From positions 248,001 through 312,000 of the forward strand of contig NZ_JBAWKJ010000001.1 of assembly GCF_037095755.1 (NCBI RefSeq): DNA of 64,000 bases, given 5' to 3'. Shown here piece after piece: positions 43,930 through 52,885 of this stretch. This stretch comes from Sphingopyxis sp. CCNWLW2. Its GTDB lineage: Bacteria; Pseudomonadota; Alphaproteobacteria; Sphingomonadales; Sphingomonadaceae. Numbering within the stretch: the first letter of the stretch is position 1; every line of letters starts with the position of its first letter. A model generated the notes under the pieces. The model had not been told where the DNA came from. It saw only the letters and a program-made list of their open reading frames with translations, and ran no database searches. A program made the translations under genes and the position numbers.

Positions 43930-44686
43930 GAAGCGGCCATAAAGGCACTGTCGCGAAGGCGGCGGTGCAGGCAAAAACACCGAAGGGGACCCGTCGCTCG
44001 GCGAGCGGCTGGTCCCCTTTTCGTTGGGCAATGAGCGCCCAGACGATTCCGCCGAGGCTCGCGAGCAGCAGCATCAGCGGCAGCGCCTGCCAGCCGAGCC
44101 AGGCACCGATCGCCGCGACCAGCTTGGGATCGCCGCCGCCCATGCCTTCGGCGGCGCGCGCGCGCCGATAGGCCCACGCGATCAGCGCCAGTATCAGCCC
44201 CCCGGCCAACGCGCCGATCCAGCGATCAAGCAAAGGCGTTCCGAGCATCGGCCCGGCGAGCAGCAGGCCGACGACGGCGAGCAAGGCACTCAGTCGGTCG
44301 GGAAGCCAGAAAAGGCGCGCGTCGAGCAGCGCGAGCGGCAGGAGCAGCCAGCCGAACAGCGCCCAGAGCCAGCCCGCCGTTCCGGGCAAAAGCGCGAGGG
44401 CGAGGGCACCAATCAGCGCCGAACCCAGCTCGACACGCCAGTGAAAGGGATCGATCGGCACGTTGCACGTCCGGCAACGCCCGCGCCATGCCAACGCCGA
44501 TAGCAAGGGCACGAGATCGAGCGCGCCAAGCGGCCGCCCGCAGCCGTCGCATTGCGAGCGCCCCAGCACCGAGCGCCCCGCCGGCCAGCGCAGCACCAGC
44601 GTTGCGATGAAGCTGCCGAGGGCGAGTCCGATCAGCGCGGCAAAGGCGACGCCCATGCCGAAGGGCAAGGCATCGAGGATCGTCAC
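43916..44686 (-). CDS. gspO: Prepilin peptidase (GspO/PilD, A24 family)
   Basis: A 256-residue inner-membrane aspartic peptidase that removes pseudopilin leaders and N-methylates the new end. CDGCGRPL and CRTCNVPI are the two CxxC zinc pairs. Catalytic Asp lie in LLDARLFWLPD and GGGDPKLVAAIG (GxGD-type motif). About eight helices. It is the last gene of the gsp operon, one base after gspN, and its end overlaps pal. Confidence 0.95.
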   Translation of the reverse strand: MTILDALPFGMGVAFAALIGLALGSFIATLVLRWPAGRSVLGRSQCDGCGRPLGALDLVPLLSALAWRGRCRTCNVPIDPFHWRVELGSALIGALALALLPGTAGWLWALFGWLLLPLALLDARLFWLPDRLSALLAVVGLLLAGPMLGTPLLDRWIGALAGGLILALIAWAYRRARAAEGMGGGDPKLVAAIGAWLGWQALPLMLLLASLGGIVWALIAQRKGDQPLAERRVPFGVFACTAAFATVPLWPLLSAR

Positions 44687-44687
44687 G

Positions 44688-45404
44688 TCAGAAGCGGCCC
44701 GAGGTCACCAGGACGAAACCGGCGGGTCCGGCCTTGAACCCCAGTGCGGCAAGCGCGCCCGCCATCGCGGGATCGCGGTCGACATTGATCGCGAACTGCG
44801 CGCGATACGCGCCGCTGCCATCGAACGACAAGGTCAGCCGCTCCATGCCCGACTGGCTGGCGAGCGCCGCCTGCGCGCGCCCGTTCGCGCACCCCAGCGG
44901 ACCCGACAGGCCGCGCGAGAGGTCGAGCCCCGCGATGGGGGCGGAGACCGTAAGCTGGATGCGCCCGCTTGCCGCGGCGCATTTGCCCGCATCGTCGAAG
45001 CGTATCGTGGCGCCTTCGAACCGGATCGTATCGACGGGGATCATGCCGAGCCCGCCCGACATCGATGTGGTGCCGCTGACGTCGGAGGCGCCGCGTGGGG
45101 CGCTGCCATGCAGGCGGCCCGCGAGCGCGCCGAGCCGGTCGTCGGCGCGCGAGAAGGCAAGTTCGGTGCGGGCGCCGAGCAACGCGAGCGGCGACAGGCT
45201 GGCGCGCACCGTGCCGAGCGGCAGGACGCCAAGCCGCGCATCGACGAGTTCGCCCGACCATACCGACCCGCGAACCTCGCGCGCGGTGATGCCCGCATCG
45301 GTTGCACCCGACCAGCCGAGCGCGAGCCGCATCGGGAAGGTCGCGACAATCAGAATCAGCGCGAGTAGCAGCGCCGCAATCACCCAACGCCTGCGCACGC
45401 TCAT
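44688..45404 (-). CDS. gspN: Type II secretion system protein GspN
   Basis: A 238-residue protein with an N-terminal anchor (WVIAALLLALILIVATFPMRLALGW) and a periplasmic domain (ITAREVRGSVWSGELVDARLG, GRAQAALASQSGMERLTLSF). GspN is present in only some type II systems; its role is unclear. The ATG overlaps the gspM stop by 4 bases. Confidence 0.88.
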   Translation of the reverse strand: MSVRRRWVIAALLLALILIVATFPMRLALGWSGATDAGITAREVRGSVWSGELVDARLGVLPLGTVRASLSPLALLGARTELAFSRADDRLGALAGRLHGSAPRGASDVSGTTSMSGGLGMIPVDTIRFEGATIRFDDAGKCAAASGRIQLTVSAPIAGLDLSRGLSGPLGCANGRAQAALASQSGMERLTLSFDGSGAYRAQFAINVDRDPAMAGALAALGFKAGPAGFVLVTSGRF

Positions 45405-45883
45405 TGTCCGCCCTTCCGAAGCTCGGCGGTCAGGCCGACGGTGCCGTCGGCGGCGGGGGTAATTGTCAGCTGGTCGACGACGAAGCCCTGCCCCTCGAGT
45501 GAGGCGAGCCAGTCGGTGAGCACCGTCGCGCGCGCGGTGGCGATCGCGATTGTCGCCTGCCCCTCCCCACGCGCTTCGTTGCGGTCGAGCGTCAGCCCGA
45601 TCTCGCCCGCGGATTGCGCTAGATATTGATCGATCGCGACCGCATCGACCGTCGCGGCAACCGATTTCGCGGGACGCCGCGCGAGCAATTGCACCTTTGC
45701 CGCCACGCGCCCTTCGCGCTCGATCGCGGCGCGGTGCTGGTTTTCGAGATCAACGAATAGCGCAACCGCCGGGCGGCCGAGCCCCCACAGGATGACGCCG
45801 AGCGCGAGCACTCCCGCGACGCCGACGAGCCAGCGCTCGCGCAGCGACAGGGCTATCCACCAGTTTTGCAGTCGCTCGGTCAT
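45401..45883 (-). CDS. gspM: Type II secretion system protein GspM
   Basis: A 160-residue bitopic protein: helix at about 18-36 (WLVGVAGVLALGVILWGLG) and a ferredoxin-like periplasmic domain (ATARATVLTDWLASLEGQGFVVDQL). GspM partners GspL in the inner-membrane platform. LSLRERWLVGVAG is the usual family start. It overlaps gspL and gspN by 4 bases each. Confidence 0.9.
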   Translation of the reverse strand: MTERLQNWWIALSLRERWLVGVAGVLALGVILWGLGRPAVALFVDLENQHRAAIEREGRVAAKVQLLARRPAKSVAATVDAVAIDQYLAQSAGEIGLTLDRNEARGEGQATIAIATARATVLTDWLASLEGQGFVVDQLTITPAADGTVGLTAELRKGGQ

Positions 45884-47025
45884 GGCACCGCCCGGATCGT
45901 GATATTGGCCATTTGCTGTCCGTCGCTGCCCGCCATCGGCTGCGCGGTGATGCGATAGCCGCGCGCCTGCAGCGCGAGCAGCACCTTGTTGATGTCCTCG
46001 ACGCGCGGCGCCGCGAGAGTGGTCGTCAGCGTCCCGTCCGTGCGGTGCGACAGCGTCCTGAGCGTCACGCCGGGCGTGTCGCCCATCGTGTCATAAAGCG
46101 CCGATGCCGGGACCGAGAAGGCGAGCGGCCCGCCGCCGGCAGCGGCGAGGCGGCGGTCGAGTTCGGCTTCGGCCGCGGTCGCATCGGGCGCGGTCACCCC
46201 GGCCTTCTTCGCCATCGCGACCACCGCATCGTCGGCGCGGCCAGTGTCGGACGACAGGCGTACCGCGTAGATGATCGGGATCAGCAGACTCACCGCAACA
46301 AGCGCGATGGCAAGGCGCTTTGCCAGCCGCAGCATCGCCGGATCGACCGACCAGCTGCGCTTGAGCTTCCATCCGCCGCTGAGCAGGTCGAGCGGCGGCG
46401 CGGCGAGCGTCAGCAGCAGCGCCTCGCGCATCCGGTCGGTGTCGAGCGACAAAGCTGTGTGGCCGCCCGCGATCAGCGGATCGAGCTCGGGATCGGAAAC
46501 CCAGGCGCGGTCGGCGGTGCGGACGATCCGCTCGCCGCCGACCTCGGCGGTCCACAGCGTGTCGGGCTCGGGCGGCGGCACCGCCACCGCCGCCGGGATA
46601 ATCGCCGCCGGCGTCAGGTCGCGCGCTTTCAACCAGTCGGTCCAGGCGGTCATCGCGGCGTGAGTGGTCACCGCAACCGCGACCGCCTGCCCCGTTTCCG
46701 CGGGCTGGCCCGCGACGACGTGGAGCGCCGCGGCGTCGCCCAGGCTGTTCTTCAGCGCGTCGATCCGCGCCGCCGCAGCCGCCTGTGCCGGCGCGGCGTC
46801 GGGGTAATGCAGCCAGCGTAGCGGCACATCGGCGGCCGGCGCCAACGCGACCAGCCGGTCGTCCGCGCTATCATCGCGGGGCTTTTCCCACGCACCGACC
46901 CAGCCGTCGTCCTGCCCGCTATCGACGATCACGCCGTCGTCGACGCGCAGCCAGGCGGGCTGCGGCGCATCGCCTTCGCCAAGCGCCGCCACGGGGGGCA
47001 GCCAGAGAACCAGCGTGCGCGTCAT
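45880..47025 (-). CDS. gspL: Type II secretion system protein GspL
   Basis: A 381-residue protein from ATG 47025. The N-terminal 240 residues are the actin-like cytoplasmic domain that binds GspE (TLVLWLPPVAALG, DRLVALAPAADVPLRWLHYP). A helix at about 247-265 (LAIALVAVSLLIPIIYAVRL) leads to a periplasmic domain (VTLRTLSHRTDGTLTTTL). It couples the ATPase to the platform. One base separates it from gspK. Confidence 0.9.
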   Translation of the reverse strand: MTRTLVLWLPPVAALGEGDAPQPAWLRVDDGVIVDSGQDDGWVGAWEKPRDDSADDRLVALAPAADVPLRWLHYPDAAPAQAAAAARIDALKNSLGDAAALHVVAGQPAETGQAVAVAVTTHAAMTAWTDWLKARDLTPAAIIPAAVAVPPPEPDTLWTAEVGGERIVRTADRAWVSDPELDPLIAGGHTALSLDTDRMREALLLTLAAPPLDLLSGGWKLKRSWSVDPAMLRLAKRLAIALVAVSLLIPIIYAVRLSSDTGRADDAVVAMAKKAGVTAPDATAAEAELDRRLAAAGGGPLAFSVPASALYDTMGDTPGVTLRTLSHRTDGTLTTTLAAPRVEDINKVLLALQARGYRITAQPMAGSDGQQMANITIRAVP

Positions 47026-47026
47026 A

Positions 47027-48034
47027 TCAGTCGCTCTCGCCCCAATCACGGCGCACGATCACCGGCGGCGTCATACCCGCGGACGGCGCCCCGCCATTGG
47101 CATCGATCAGCGAAACTGCGGTCAAGAAACCGTCCCCCATCGTCACATTCGTCGTCAGCGCGAGCCAACGGCTGTTCACGCCCGCCTGTTCGGCAACTTC
47201 GTTCGGCGGCTTGCGTCCTTCGAACGGACCCGCCTCCCAGAATCGTACGCTGCTGCCATAGCCGCCAGCGGGGCGCGCCGCCAGCACCGCCCGCGCTTTC
47301 GCAACGCCGATCTCGCCGGGCACCAGCATCGCGACCAGCGGCGCCTGTTCGGGCGCGAGCGTGTTGACGTTGAGCTTCACCGGATCGGTCACCGGCAGCA
47401 CACAAATCCAGGGTTTGAGGCGCGCATAGATTTTCGGCGTCACCCCGCGCACCGCGCGCAGTTCGCTGACATCGGCCATCTTGCGGTTCGCGGGCAAATA
47501 GGCGCCCTGCATCCCGCGATAGGCATTGTCCTCGGCGCCGAGCGGGCCTTCGTTGCTGTCGCTGTCGATCCAGTCGGCGGCCGCACCCGCGATCGCCTGT
47601 GCCTGCCCCGGATCGATCCCCAGCAAGGTCATCAATTCGCCGAACTGGCGCATCGAACCCGATCGCTGGCTGAACCGCCCCGGCACCGTCTCAGCGACGA
47701 GGCTGTTGAGGTTGAAGCAATTGTTCGCGTCGGTGAGCTTCGCGCGTCCCTCGCCGCCGGGAAGAGGCAGGGTAAAATCGCGGCCCAGCCAATTGCCGGC
47801 GAGCGTCAGTTTCGCGGGATCGCGGCCAACAAGATCGGCGACGCGGCGCAGCGCAATCTGTTCGGCGGCAAAAGCGTAAGCGCGTCCCTGATCGACTGCC
47901 GCTGCGCTGCCCGCGATGCGCGTCGCGAGCGTCAGCCGATCGAGCGCGGTCGCGGCGATCACCGCCATCACCGCGACGAGCAGCAATACGGTGAGCAGCG
48001 CCGCACCGCGCTCGTCTTTCGCGCCGGGCCTCAT
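47027..48034 (-). CDS. gspK: Type II secretion minor pseudopilin GspK
   Basis: A 335-residue minor pseudopilin. The ATG at 48034 overlaps the gspJ stop. The leader is MRPGAKDERG, followed by the hydrophobic helix AALLTVLLLVAVMAVIA. The large periplasmic insert (CFNLNSLVAE, GAAADWIDSDSNEGPLGAEDNAY) is typical of GspK, the bulky tip subunit of the pseudopilus that forms a complex with GspI and GspJ. Confidence 0.93.
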   Translation of the reverse strand: MRPGAKDERGAALLTVLLLVAVMAVIAATALDRLTLATRIAGSAAAVDQGRAYAFAAEQIALRRVADLVGRDPAKLTLAGNWLGRDFTLPLPGGEGRAKLTDANNCFNLNSLVAETVPGRFSQRSGSMRQFGELMTLLGIDPGQAQAIAGAAADWIDSDSNEGPLGAEDNAYRGMQGAYLPANRKMADVSELRAVRGVTPKIYARLKPWICVLPVTDPVKLNVNTLAPEQAPLVAMLVPGEIGVAKARAVLAARPAGGYGSSVRFWEAGPFEGRKPPNEVAEQAGVNSRWLALTTNVTMGDGFLTAVSLIDANGGAPSAGMTPPVIVRRDWGESD

Positions 48035-48744
48035 GATGTGGGTACCCCTTGGGCGGGTGGCAGCGGCAGGGTCGGCGCGGTCAGGAACAGCATCGTCAGC
48101 GCCTCGCGTCCCGTGCGGGCCACCCGCACCTCGACGGCGCGCGGCAGGCGGTCGCCCGACTCCGAACTCCAGACCTCGCCCCAATTGCCCCGTTCGTCGC
48201 GGTATCGCAGCGCGACGCTGGCGACATCAGCGATCAGCCGGTCGCCTTCGCCGAGCGCGGTGCCGTCGAGCATCGGCTGCGTCGCGCGCCGCCACTCGTT
48301 GCCGACGCGTGCATAGGCAACGCGCTCGACGCTGGGACGGGGGCTGCCATCCGCCGAACCCGCGCCGCCATGGACGAACGCAAAGCCGGTCGACGATCCG
48401 ATGAAGGCGGGAACCGTTTCCCCCGCCGGACCGCGCGTCGAGCGCTGGACCGCTTGCGCCAGATCGTTCGCCATCACAGCGCGAAGACGGTTGATCCCGC
48501 CCATCGCCTTCAGCCGTTCCTGCACCGCATCCTGCGTATCGATGCTGCTGCGCAGCAGGCCGACGCCCATCGCCGCGATCGCCGCGAAGATGGAGAGTGC
48601 GACGAGCATCTCGACCAGGGTGAAGCCGCGCTGCCCTTCAGGGCAGTGCGCCCCGGCGAAAGCCGGGGCCTCGAGAGGCCAAACCGGACTTCTCTGGACC
48701 CCGGCTTTCGCCGGGGAACACAATTGGAGAAGCGGCCGTCTCAT
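48031..48744 (-). CDS. gspJ: Type II secretion minor pseudopilin GspJ with palindromic-element insertion in the leader
   Basis: A 237-residue protein. The ATG at 48744 overlaps the gspI stop (ATGA). GFTLVEMLVALSIFAAIAAMG is the class III signal; cleavage should follow Gly40. The leader is 40 residues instead of the usual 6-10 because a palindromic repeat (48651-48716) is translated between the start and the cleavage site, giving CSPAKAGVQ and EAPAFAGAH. No in-frame ATG, GTG or TTG lies between the repeat and the cleavage site, so the repeat must be read through. The mature protein looks intact (GGINRLRAVMANDLAQAVQR). Confidence 0.92.
   Translation of the reverse strand: MRRPLLQLCSPAKAGVQRSPVWPLEAPAFAGAHCPEGQRGFTLVEMLVALSIFAAIAAMGVGLLRSSIDTQDAVQERLKAMGGINRLRAVMANDLAQAVQRSTRGPAGETVPAFIGSSTGFAFVHGGAGSADGSPRPSVERVAYARVGNEWRRATQPMLDGTALGEGDRLIADVASVALRYRDERGNWGEVWSSESGDRLPRAVEVRVARTGREALTMLFLTAPTLPLPPAQGVPTS
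48651..48716. repeat. Palindromic repeat element translated inside gspJ
   Basis: Perfect 18-bp inverted arms CCCCGGCGAAAGCCGGGG (48651-48668) and CCCCGGCTTTCGCCGGGG (48699-48716) with a 30-base spacer. A third small dyad, CTGCCC/GGGCAG, lies next to it at 48631-48646. The same family occurs at 49563-49640 in gspH. It sits within the leader-peptide codons. Confidence 0.9.
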
Positions 48745-49118
48745 CGCGACGGCCGGATGATCGTCAGCGCCGCCTGCCCGCGCCCGCTTTCGGGGCGGAC
48801 AAGCAAATCGATGCGCAGCAGAGCATCGTCGGCGGTCTTTGCGACGCGCTGCTCGATGCGCCAGTTGCGTCCGGCGTTGGCGACGCCGACGGCGCTGTTG
48901 CCGATCGTCGGCGGGGCCGGGTCGGTCCACAGTTCGACCGCGCGGTTCTGCGCGACAATGCCCGCCATCGTGCTTTCGTCGAGGTCGCCCGCGGTGCGCA
49001 CCGCATAGGCGTCAAGGCGAATGAGCGCGAGCGCGGCGATGCTGATGACGCTCAAGGCCACCAGCATCTCTAGCAGCGTGAATCCGCTTTCGCGGCCTTT
49101 GGCGCGATTATGGCCCAC
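48741..49118 (-). CDS. gspI: Type II secretion minor pseudopilin GspI
   Basis: A 125-residue pseudopilin from GTG 49118, chosen for the GGGGAGG upstream and its overlap with the gspH stop. The short leader MGHNRAKGRESG precedes FTLLEMLVALSVISIAALALI. NRAVELWTDPAPPTIGNS and RIEQRVAKTADDALLRIDLLV are typical of GspI, the core of the I-J-K tip complex. Unlike gspH and gspJ, its leader carries no repeat. Confidence 0.92.
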   Translation of the reverse strand: MGHNRAKGRESGFTLLEMLVALSVISIAALALIRLDAYAVRTAGDLDESTMAGIVAQNRAVELWTDPAPPTIGNSAVGVANAGRNWRIEQRVAKTADDALLRIDLLVRPESGRGQAALTIIRPSR

Positions 49119-49614
49119 GGCTGACCTCCCCGGTCGCCGAGACGCGCACGATCTCGCGCGCATCACCGCCCGTGAGCACAACCGCCTGCGGCGTCGGACT
49201 GATGCCGACGCGGTCGAACAGGATGCGTGCCGCCCCCTGCCCGTCGCCCGCCGCGAAGCGCACGTCGCCGGGCCAGTTCCGTTGCTCGAACGCCCGGCCC
49301 GGAAGCGGTTGCCATTCGCCCGAAATCCGCCGTTCGAAACCATAGCCCGACGGCGCGAAATTGACCGCGACGCTGCGCCCCTCGATCACCGCGATATCGC
49401 GCGCGGCGGCGAGGCGCGCCGCGAGCCGATCGGCCTCGCTGCGCACGGTGCGTTCTTCGCCGGGAATGGTGAGCACGACCGCGGTCGCGGCGAGCGCCAT
49501 GATCGCGAGCACGACCATCAGTTCGACGAGCGTGAAGCCGCGCTGGCCGTCAGGACAGCGCGCCCCGGCTAAAGCCGGGGCCTCTTGAGCCCGAACAGAA
49601 CCTTGCTCTACCAT
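49108..49614 (-). CDS. gspH: Type II secretion minor pseudopilin GspH with palindromic-element insertion in the leader
   Basis: A protein of about 168 residues. GFTLVELMVVLAIMALAATAV is the prepilin signal and SEADRLAARLAAARDIAVIEGRSV the conserved start of the GspH domain. The start is uncertain: ATG 49614 lies between the two arms of a palindromic element and gives a 26-residue leader; GTG 49650 or ATG 49704 (inside gspG) are alternatives. No start codon exists in frame between the inner arm and the cleavage site, so at least one arm (EAPALAGAR) is translated. No clear Shine-Dalgarno precedes 49614. Confidence 0.85.
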   Translation of the reverse strand: MVEQGSVRAQEAPALAGARCPDGQRGFTLVELMVVLAIMALAATAVVLTIPGEERTVRSEADRLAARLAAARDIAVIEGRSVAVNFAPSGYGFERRISGEWQPLPGRAFEQRNWPGDVRFAAGDGQGAARILFDRVGISPTPQAVVLTGGDAREIVRVSATGEVSRGP

Positions 49615-49640
49615 CGCATGGGCCCCGGCTTTCGCCGGGG
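49563..49640. repeat. Palindromic repeat element overlapping the gspH start
   Basis: Arms CCCCGGCTAAAGCCGGGG (49563-49580) and CCCCGGCTTTCGCCGGGG (49623-49640) pair with one mismatch across a 42-base spacer. The outer arm is identical to that in gspJ, and the adjoining sequence towards the GFTL codons is also similar (CPDGQRG versus CPEGQRG). Confidence 0.88.
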
Positions 49641-49678
49641 AACAGCACACGGCTGACCGCGGTGCTTCGGCTCCGCTA

Positions 49679-50188
49679 TCAGCCGTCGCTGCGAATATCC
49701 GCATTGTCGTCGGTCCCGCCGGGGGCGCCGTCGGCCCCGAGCGACCAGACGTCGAACGCCTTTCCGTTCGGCCCCGGCGCCTGATAATTATAGGGGCGGC
49801 CCCACGGATCGGCGGGCAGCTTCTTGATATAGCCGCCGCGGCGATAGCGTTCGGGCTGCGCGAGCGCGGGCGGCGCGACGGTCAGCGCGTTCAGCCCGTC
49901 GGTCGATGCCGGATAGCTCAGATTGTCGAGCCGGTACTGCTCGAGCGCATTTTCGAGCGTCGCGATATCGGCTTTGGCCTTGGTCACCATCGCGCGGTCC
50001 TGACTGGGCAGGACGTTGATCATCACCACGGTGGCGAGCAGCCCGATGATGAAGATCACGACCATCAGTTCGGTCAGCGTGAAGCCGCGCTCGTCTTTCT
50101 TGCGGCGCCCGACCGTCGGCCGGCCCCGATCAGAATAGGAGGTATCGAGCATCAGGCGAAAGATTAGCTTCATCAGCGACATTTTCAT
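49679..50188 (-). CDS. gspG: Type II secretion major pseudopilin GspG
   Basis: A 169-residue major pseudopilin that polymerises into the pseudopilus. The ATG at 50188 overlaps the gspF stop. RGFTLTELMVVIFIIGLLATVV is the N-terminal helix. DIATLENALEQYRLDNLSYPAS, GGYIKKLPADPWGRPYNYQAPG and the calcium-loop region WSLGADGAPGGTDDNADI are diagnostic. The leader from 50188 is 35 residues, longer than usual; an internal ATG at codon 13 (MLDTSYSDRG) would shorten it. Confidence 0.95.
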   Translation of the reverse strand: MKMSLMKLIFRLMLDTSYSDRGRPTVGRRKKDERGFTLTELMVVIFIIGLLATVVMINVLPSQDRAMVTKAKADIATLENALEQYRLDNLSYPASTDGLNALTVAPPALAQPERYRRGGYIKKLPADPWGRPYNYQAPGPNGKAFDVWSLGADGAPGGTDDNADIRSDG

Positions 50189-51399
50189 AGTCCGGCTAGG
50201 TTCTGCAACTGAAGGATCGGAAGCAGAATGGCGAGGATGATAAGGGCCACGCACGACCCCATAACGACAATTATGACAGGTTCGAGAAGCGCCATCGACG
50301 CGGCCGTGAAGCGGTCGAATTCGCGTTCGAGATAATCGGCGGCGCGCTCGAGCATCTGTTCGAGCCGGCCGGCGCTTTCGCCGCTGGCGGTCATGTAGAC
50401 AAGCAAGGGCGGAAAGACCCCGGCGTCGCGGAGCGCGGTGGACAGGCTGCCCCCGGCGCGCACCTGATCGACGATGTTGACGGTCGCACCCGCGAGCGCC
50501 GCGTTGCGGATCGTCGGGACGGTCAGTTTCAGCCCTTCGACGAGCGGCAGGCGGCTCGACACCATCGTCGACAGCGTACGCGCAAAGCGCGCGGCGTAGA
50601 GATCGCGGAGCAGGCGGCCGAAGAGCGGCAGACGGAGCAGCCGCGCATCGACGCGCGCCTTGAACGCGGGGCGCCGCATCGCACTCACCCAAGCGAAACT
50701 CGCCCCGGCGATCAGCAGCGCGATCAACCACCACCAGTTCGCGGCGAAGCTGGAGATCGCGATCACCGCGCGTGTCAGGAAGGGAAGCTGCTGGCCGACG
50801 TCGGTGAATTGCTCGACGACGCGCGGGACGACGAAGATCATCAGCGCCGCGACGACGCCGATCGCGACGACCGCGAGCACGATCGGGTAAGCGAGCGCGG
50901 CGATCAGCTTGCCGCGCACCTCGGCCTGCCGTTCGAGCAGATCGGCGAGCCGCGCGAGGATGGTGGTGAGGCTGCCCGTCGTTTCGCCCGCCGCGACCAT
51001 CGCGCGGTAAAGCGGCGGAAAGCTTCGCGGCTGACGCCCCATGGCGTCGGCAAGGCGGCGGCCCTCGAGCAGCCCCGCGTGGACGTCGCCGATGACGGTG
51101 CGCGCGCTTTCGGCCTCGCTCTGGCGCGTCAGCGTACGCAGCGCCTCTTCGAGCGGCGCGACCTCGGCGAGCGTTGCGAGTTGGCGCGTGAAGAGCGCGA
51201 GTTCCTTGGCTGAGAGTTTATTCTTGCGGAAAGCGAGCAGCGAGCGGCCCGCGGGCTTCGCGCCCGCCGCCTCGACCGCGACGATATGGAATTTGCGGCG
51301 CATCAGATCGGCGCGCGCGGCATCGTCGTTCGCGGCGGTCAGCCGTCCCTTGCGCTCGCGGCCCTGCGGATCGATCGCCACATAGCGATAATCAGGCAT
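50185..51399 (-). CDS. gspF: Type II secretion inner-membrane platform protein GspF
   Basis: A 404-residue polytopic protein. MPDYRYVAIDPQGRERKGRLTA is the standard start. Two T2SSF domains (FTRQLATLAEVAPLEEALRTL and FARTLSTMVSSRLPLVEGLKL) and three helices (near 170-190, 220-240 and 375-400) match the family. It sits under the pseudopilus and contacts GspE and GspL. It overlaps gspE by 8 bases. Confidence 0.96.
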   Translation of the reverse strand: MPDYRYVAIDPQGRERKGRLTAANDDAARADLMRRKFHIVAVEAAGAKPAGRSLLAFRKNKLSAKELALFTRQLATLAEVAPLEEALRTLTRQSEAESARTVIGDVHAGLLEGRRLADAMGRQPRSFPPLYRAMVAAGETTGSLTTILARLADLLERQAEVRGKLIAALAYPIVLAVVAIGVVAALMIFVVPRVVEQFTDVGQQLPFLTRAVIAISSFAANWWWLIALLIAGASFAWVSAMRRPAFKARVDARLLRLPLFGRLLRDLYAARFARTLSTMVSSRLPLVEGLKLTVPTIRNAALAGATVNIVDQVRAGGSLSTALRDAGVFPPLLVYMTASGESAGRLEQMLERAADYLEREFDRFTAASMALLEPVIIVVMGSCVALIILAILLPILQLQNLAGL

Positions 51400-52885
51400 C
51401 GATTTCCTCGCGCCGCGCGATACGGATCGCCTCCTCGGCGGTGGTCAGCCCCTTCGCGACCATCGCCCGCGCCGCCGACGCCAGCGTCGGCGATTTCAGG
51501 AAGGCATGACGCGTGATCATCGCCTCGTCGCCGCCATTATAGATATAGCGGCGGACGGTCTCGTCGACCTTGATCGCCTCGAACACGCCGATCCGGCCCT
51601 TGTAGCCGCTATGGCCGCACTGGTCGCAGCCCTTCGGGCGCCAGATCACGGTGCCGATGTCGAGTCCGAGGATCGCGGCGACGCTGTTGTCGGCCTGTAC
51701 CGGTTTGCGGCAATGGTCGCACAATTTGCGTACCAGCCGCTGCGCGAGGACGGCGCGCAAGGTCGAGGCGAGCAGGAAAGGCTCGACCTTCAAATCCTTG
51801 AGGCGCGTGATCGCGCCGACGGCGTCGTTGGTGTGAACGGTCGAGAGCACGAGATGCCCCGTCAGCGACGCCTGCACCGCGATATCGGCGGTCTCGCGGT
51901 CGCGGATTTCGCCGACCATCACGACGTCGGGATCCTGGCGCAGGATCGCGCGGAGGCCCGCGGCGAAATCGAGCCCGACCTTGCTGTTCACCTGCGTCTG
52001 CCCGATGCCGTCGACGGCATATTCGACGGGATCCTCGACGGTGAGGATATTGCGCTGGCCGTCGTTCAATTGCTTGAGCGCGGCGTACAGCGTCGTCGTC
52101 TTGCCCGACCCCGTCGGGCCGGTGACGAGGATGATGCCATTGGGTTCGGCGAGCGCCTCGCGCAAGATCTGGTCGGCGGCGCCCGACAGGCCGAGGACGT
52201 CGAAGTCGATCCCCGCTGCATCCTTGTCGAGGATGCGCATCACGACGCGTTCGCCCGCGCGGCTCGGCAAGGTCGAGACGCGGACGTCGACCGCCTTGCC
52301 CGCCAGCGTCAGTCCGATGCGGCCGTCCTGCGGCACGCGGCGTTCGGCGATGTCGAGGCGCGCCATCACCTTGATGCGGCTGACGACGACGGGGGCGACA
52401 TGCGGCGGCATGCGCAGATGTTCGCGCAGCACGCCGTCGGTGCGCATGCGCACGACGAGCCCGCTTTCATAGGGTTCGATATGGATATCGCTGACCCCTT
52501 GGCGCACCGCTTCGGCGATGATCGCGTTGATCAGGCGGATCGCGGGGGCGTCGTCGGCGCTGTCGAGCAGGTCCTCGGCGCTCGGCAGGCTGAAATCGAT
52601 GTCGCTGCCGTCGAGCGAGCCCGCCATCGCGGCGGCCGAGCTGTCGACGGCATAATGGTCGGAGAGCAGCCGGTCGAAATCGGCGACGCTCGCGGTCGCC
52701 ACGCGCAGCGGCTGCGCGAGATAGCGTTTCACCTCGATCAGCACCGCGGGGTCGGCGCCCTCGCGCAAGGTCGCGAGCCACGCGCCGCCCTCACCCTGCG
52801 CGATGACGACACCGTGCGTGCGGGCAAAGCCGTAAGGAATATCAACCGGCGCCGGGGGAGGCGCCGCCGGTTCGATGTCGGTCAC
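51392..52885 (-). CDS. gspE: Type II secretion ATPase GspE
   Basis: A 497-residue hexameric ATPase. Walker A GPTGSGKTTTLYAAL, the Asp box TVEDPVEYAVDGIGQTQVN, Walker B DPDVVMVGEIRDRETADIA and the His box GHLVLSTVHTNDA are intact. The tetra-Cys zinc subdomain is LCDHCRKP and GCDQCGHSGYKGR. The N-terminal domain binds GspL. Its ATG overlaps the gspD stop (ATGA). Confidence 0.97.
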   Translation of the reverse strand: MTDIEPAAPPPAPVDIPYGFARTHGVVIAQGEGGAWLATLREGADPAVLIEVKRYLAQPLRVATASVADFDRLLSDHYAVDSSAAAMAGSLDGSDIDFSLPSAEDLLDSADDAPAIRLINAIIAEAVRQGVSDIHIEPYESGLVVRMRTDGVLREHLRMPPHVAPVVVSRIKVMARLDIAERRVPQDGRIGLTLAGKAVDVRVSTLPSRAGERVVMRILDKDAAGIDFDVLGLSGAADQILREALAEPNGIILVTGPTGSGKTTTLYAALKQLNDGQRNILTVEDPVEYAVDGIGQTQVNSKVGLDFAAGLRAILRQDPDVVMVGEIRDRETADIAVQASLTGHLVLSTVHTNDAVGAITRLKDLKVEPFLLASTLRAVLAQRLVRKLCDHCRKPVQADNSVAAILGLDIGTVIWRPKGCDQCGHSGYKGRIGVFEAIKVDETVRRYIYNGGDEAMITRHAFLKSPTLASAARAMVAKGLTTAEEAIRIARREEIDA

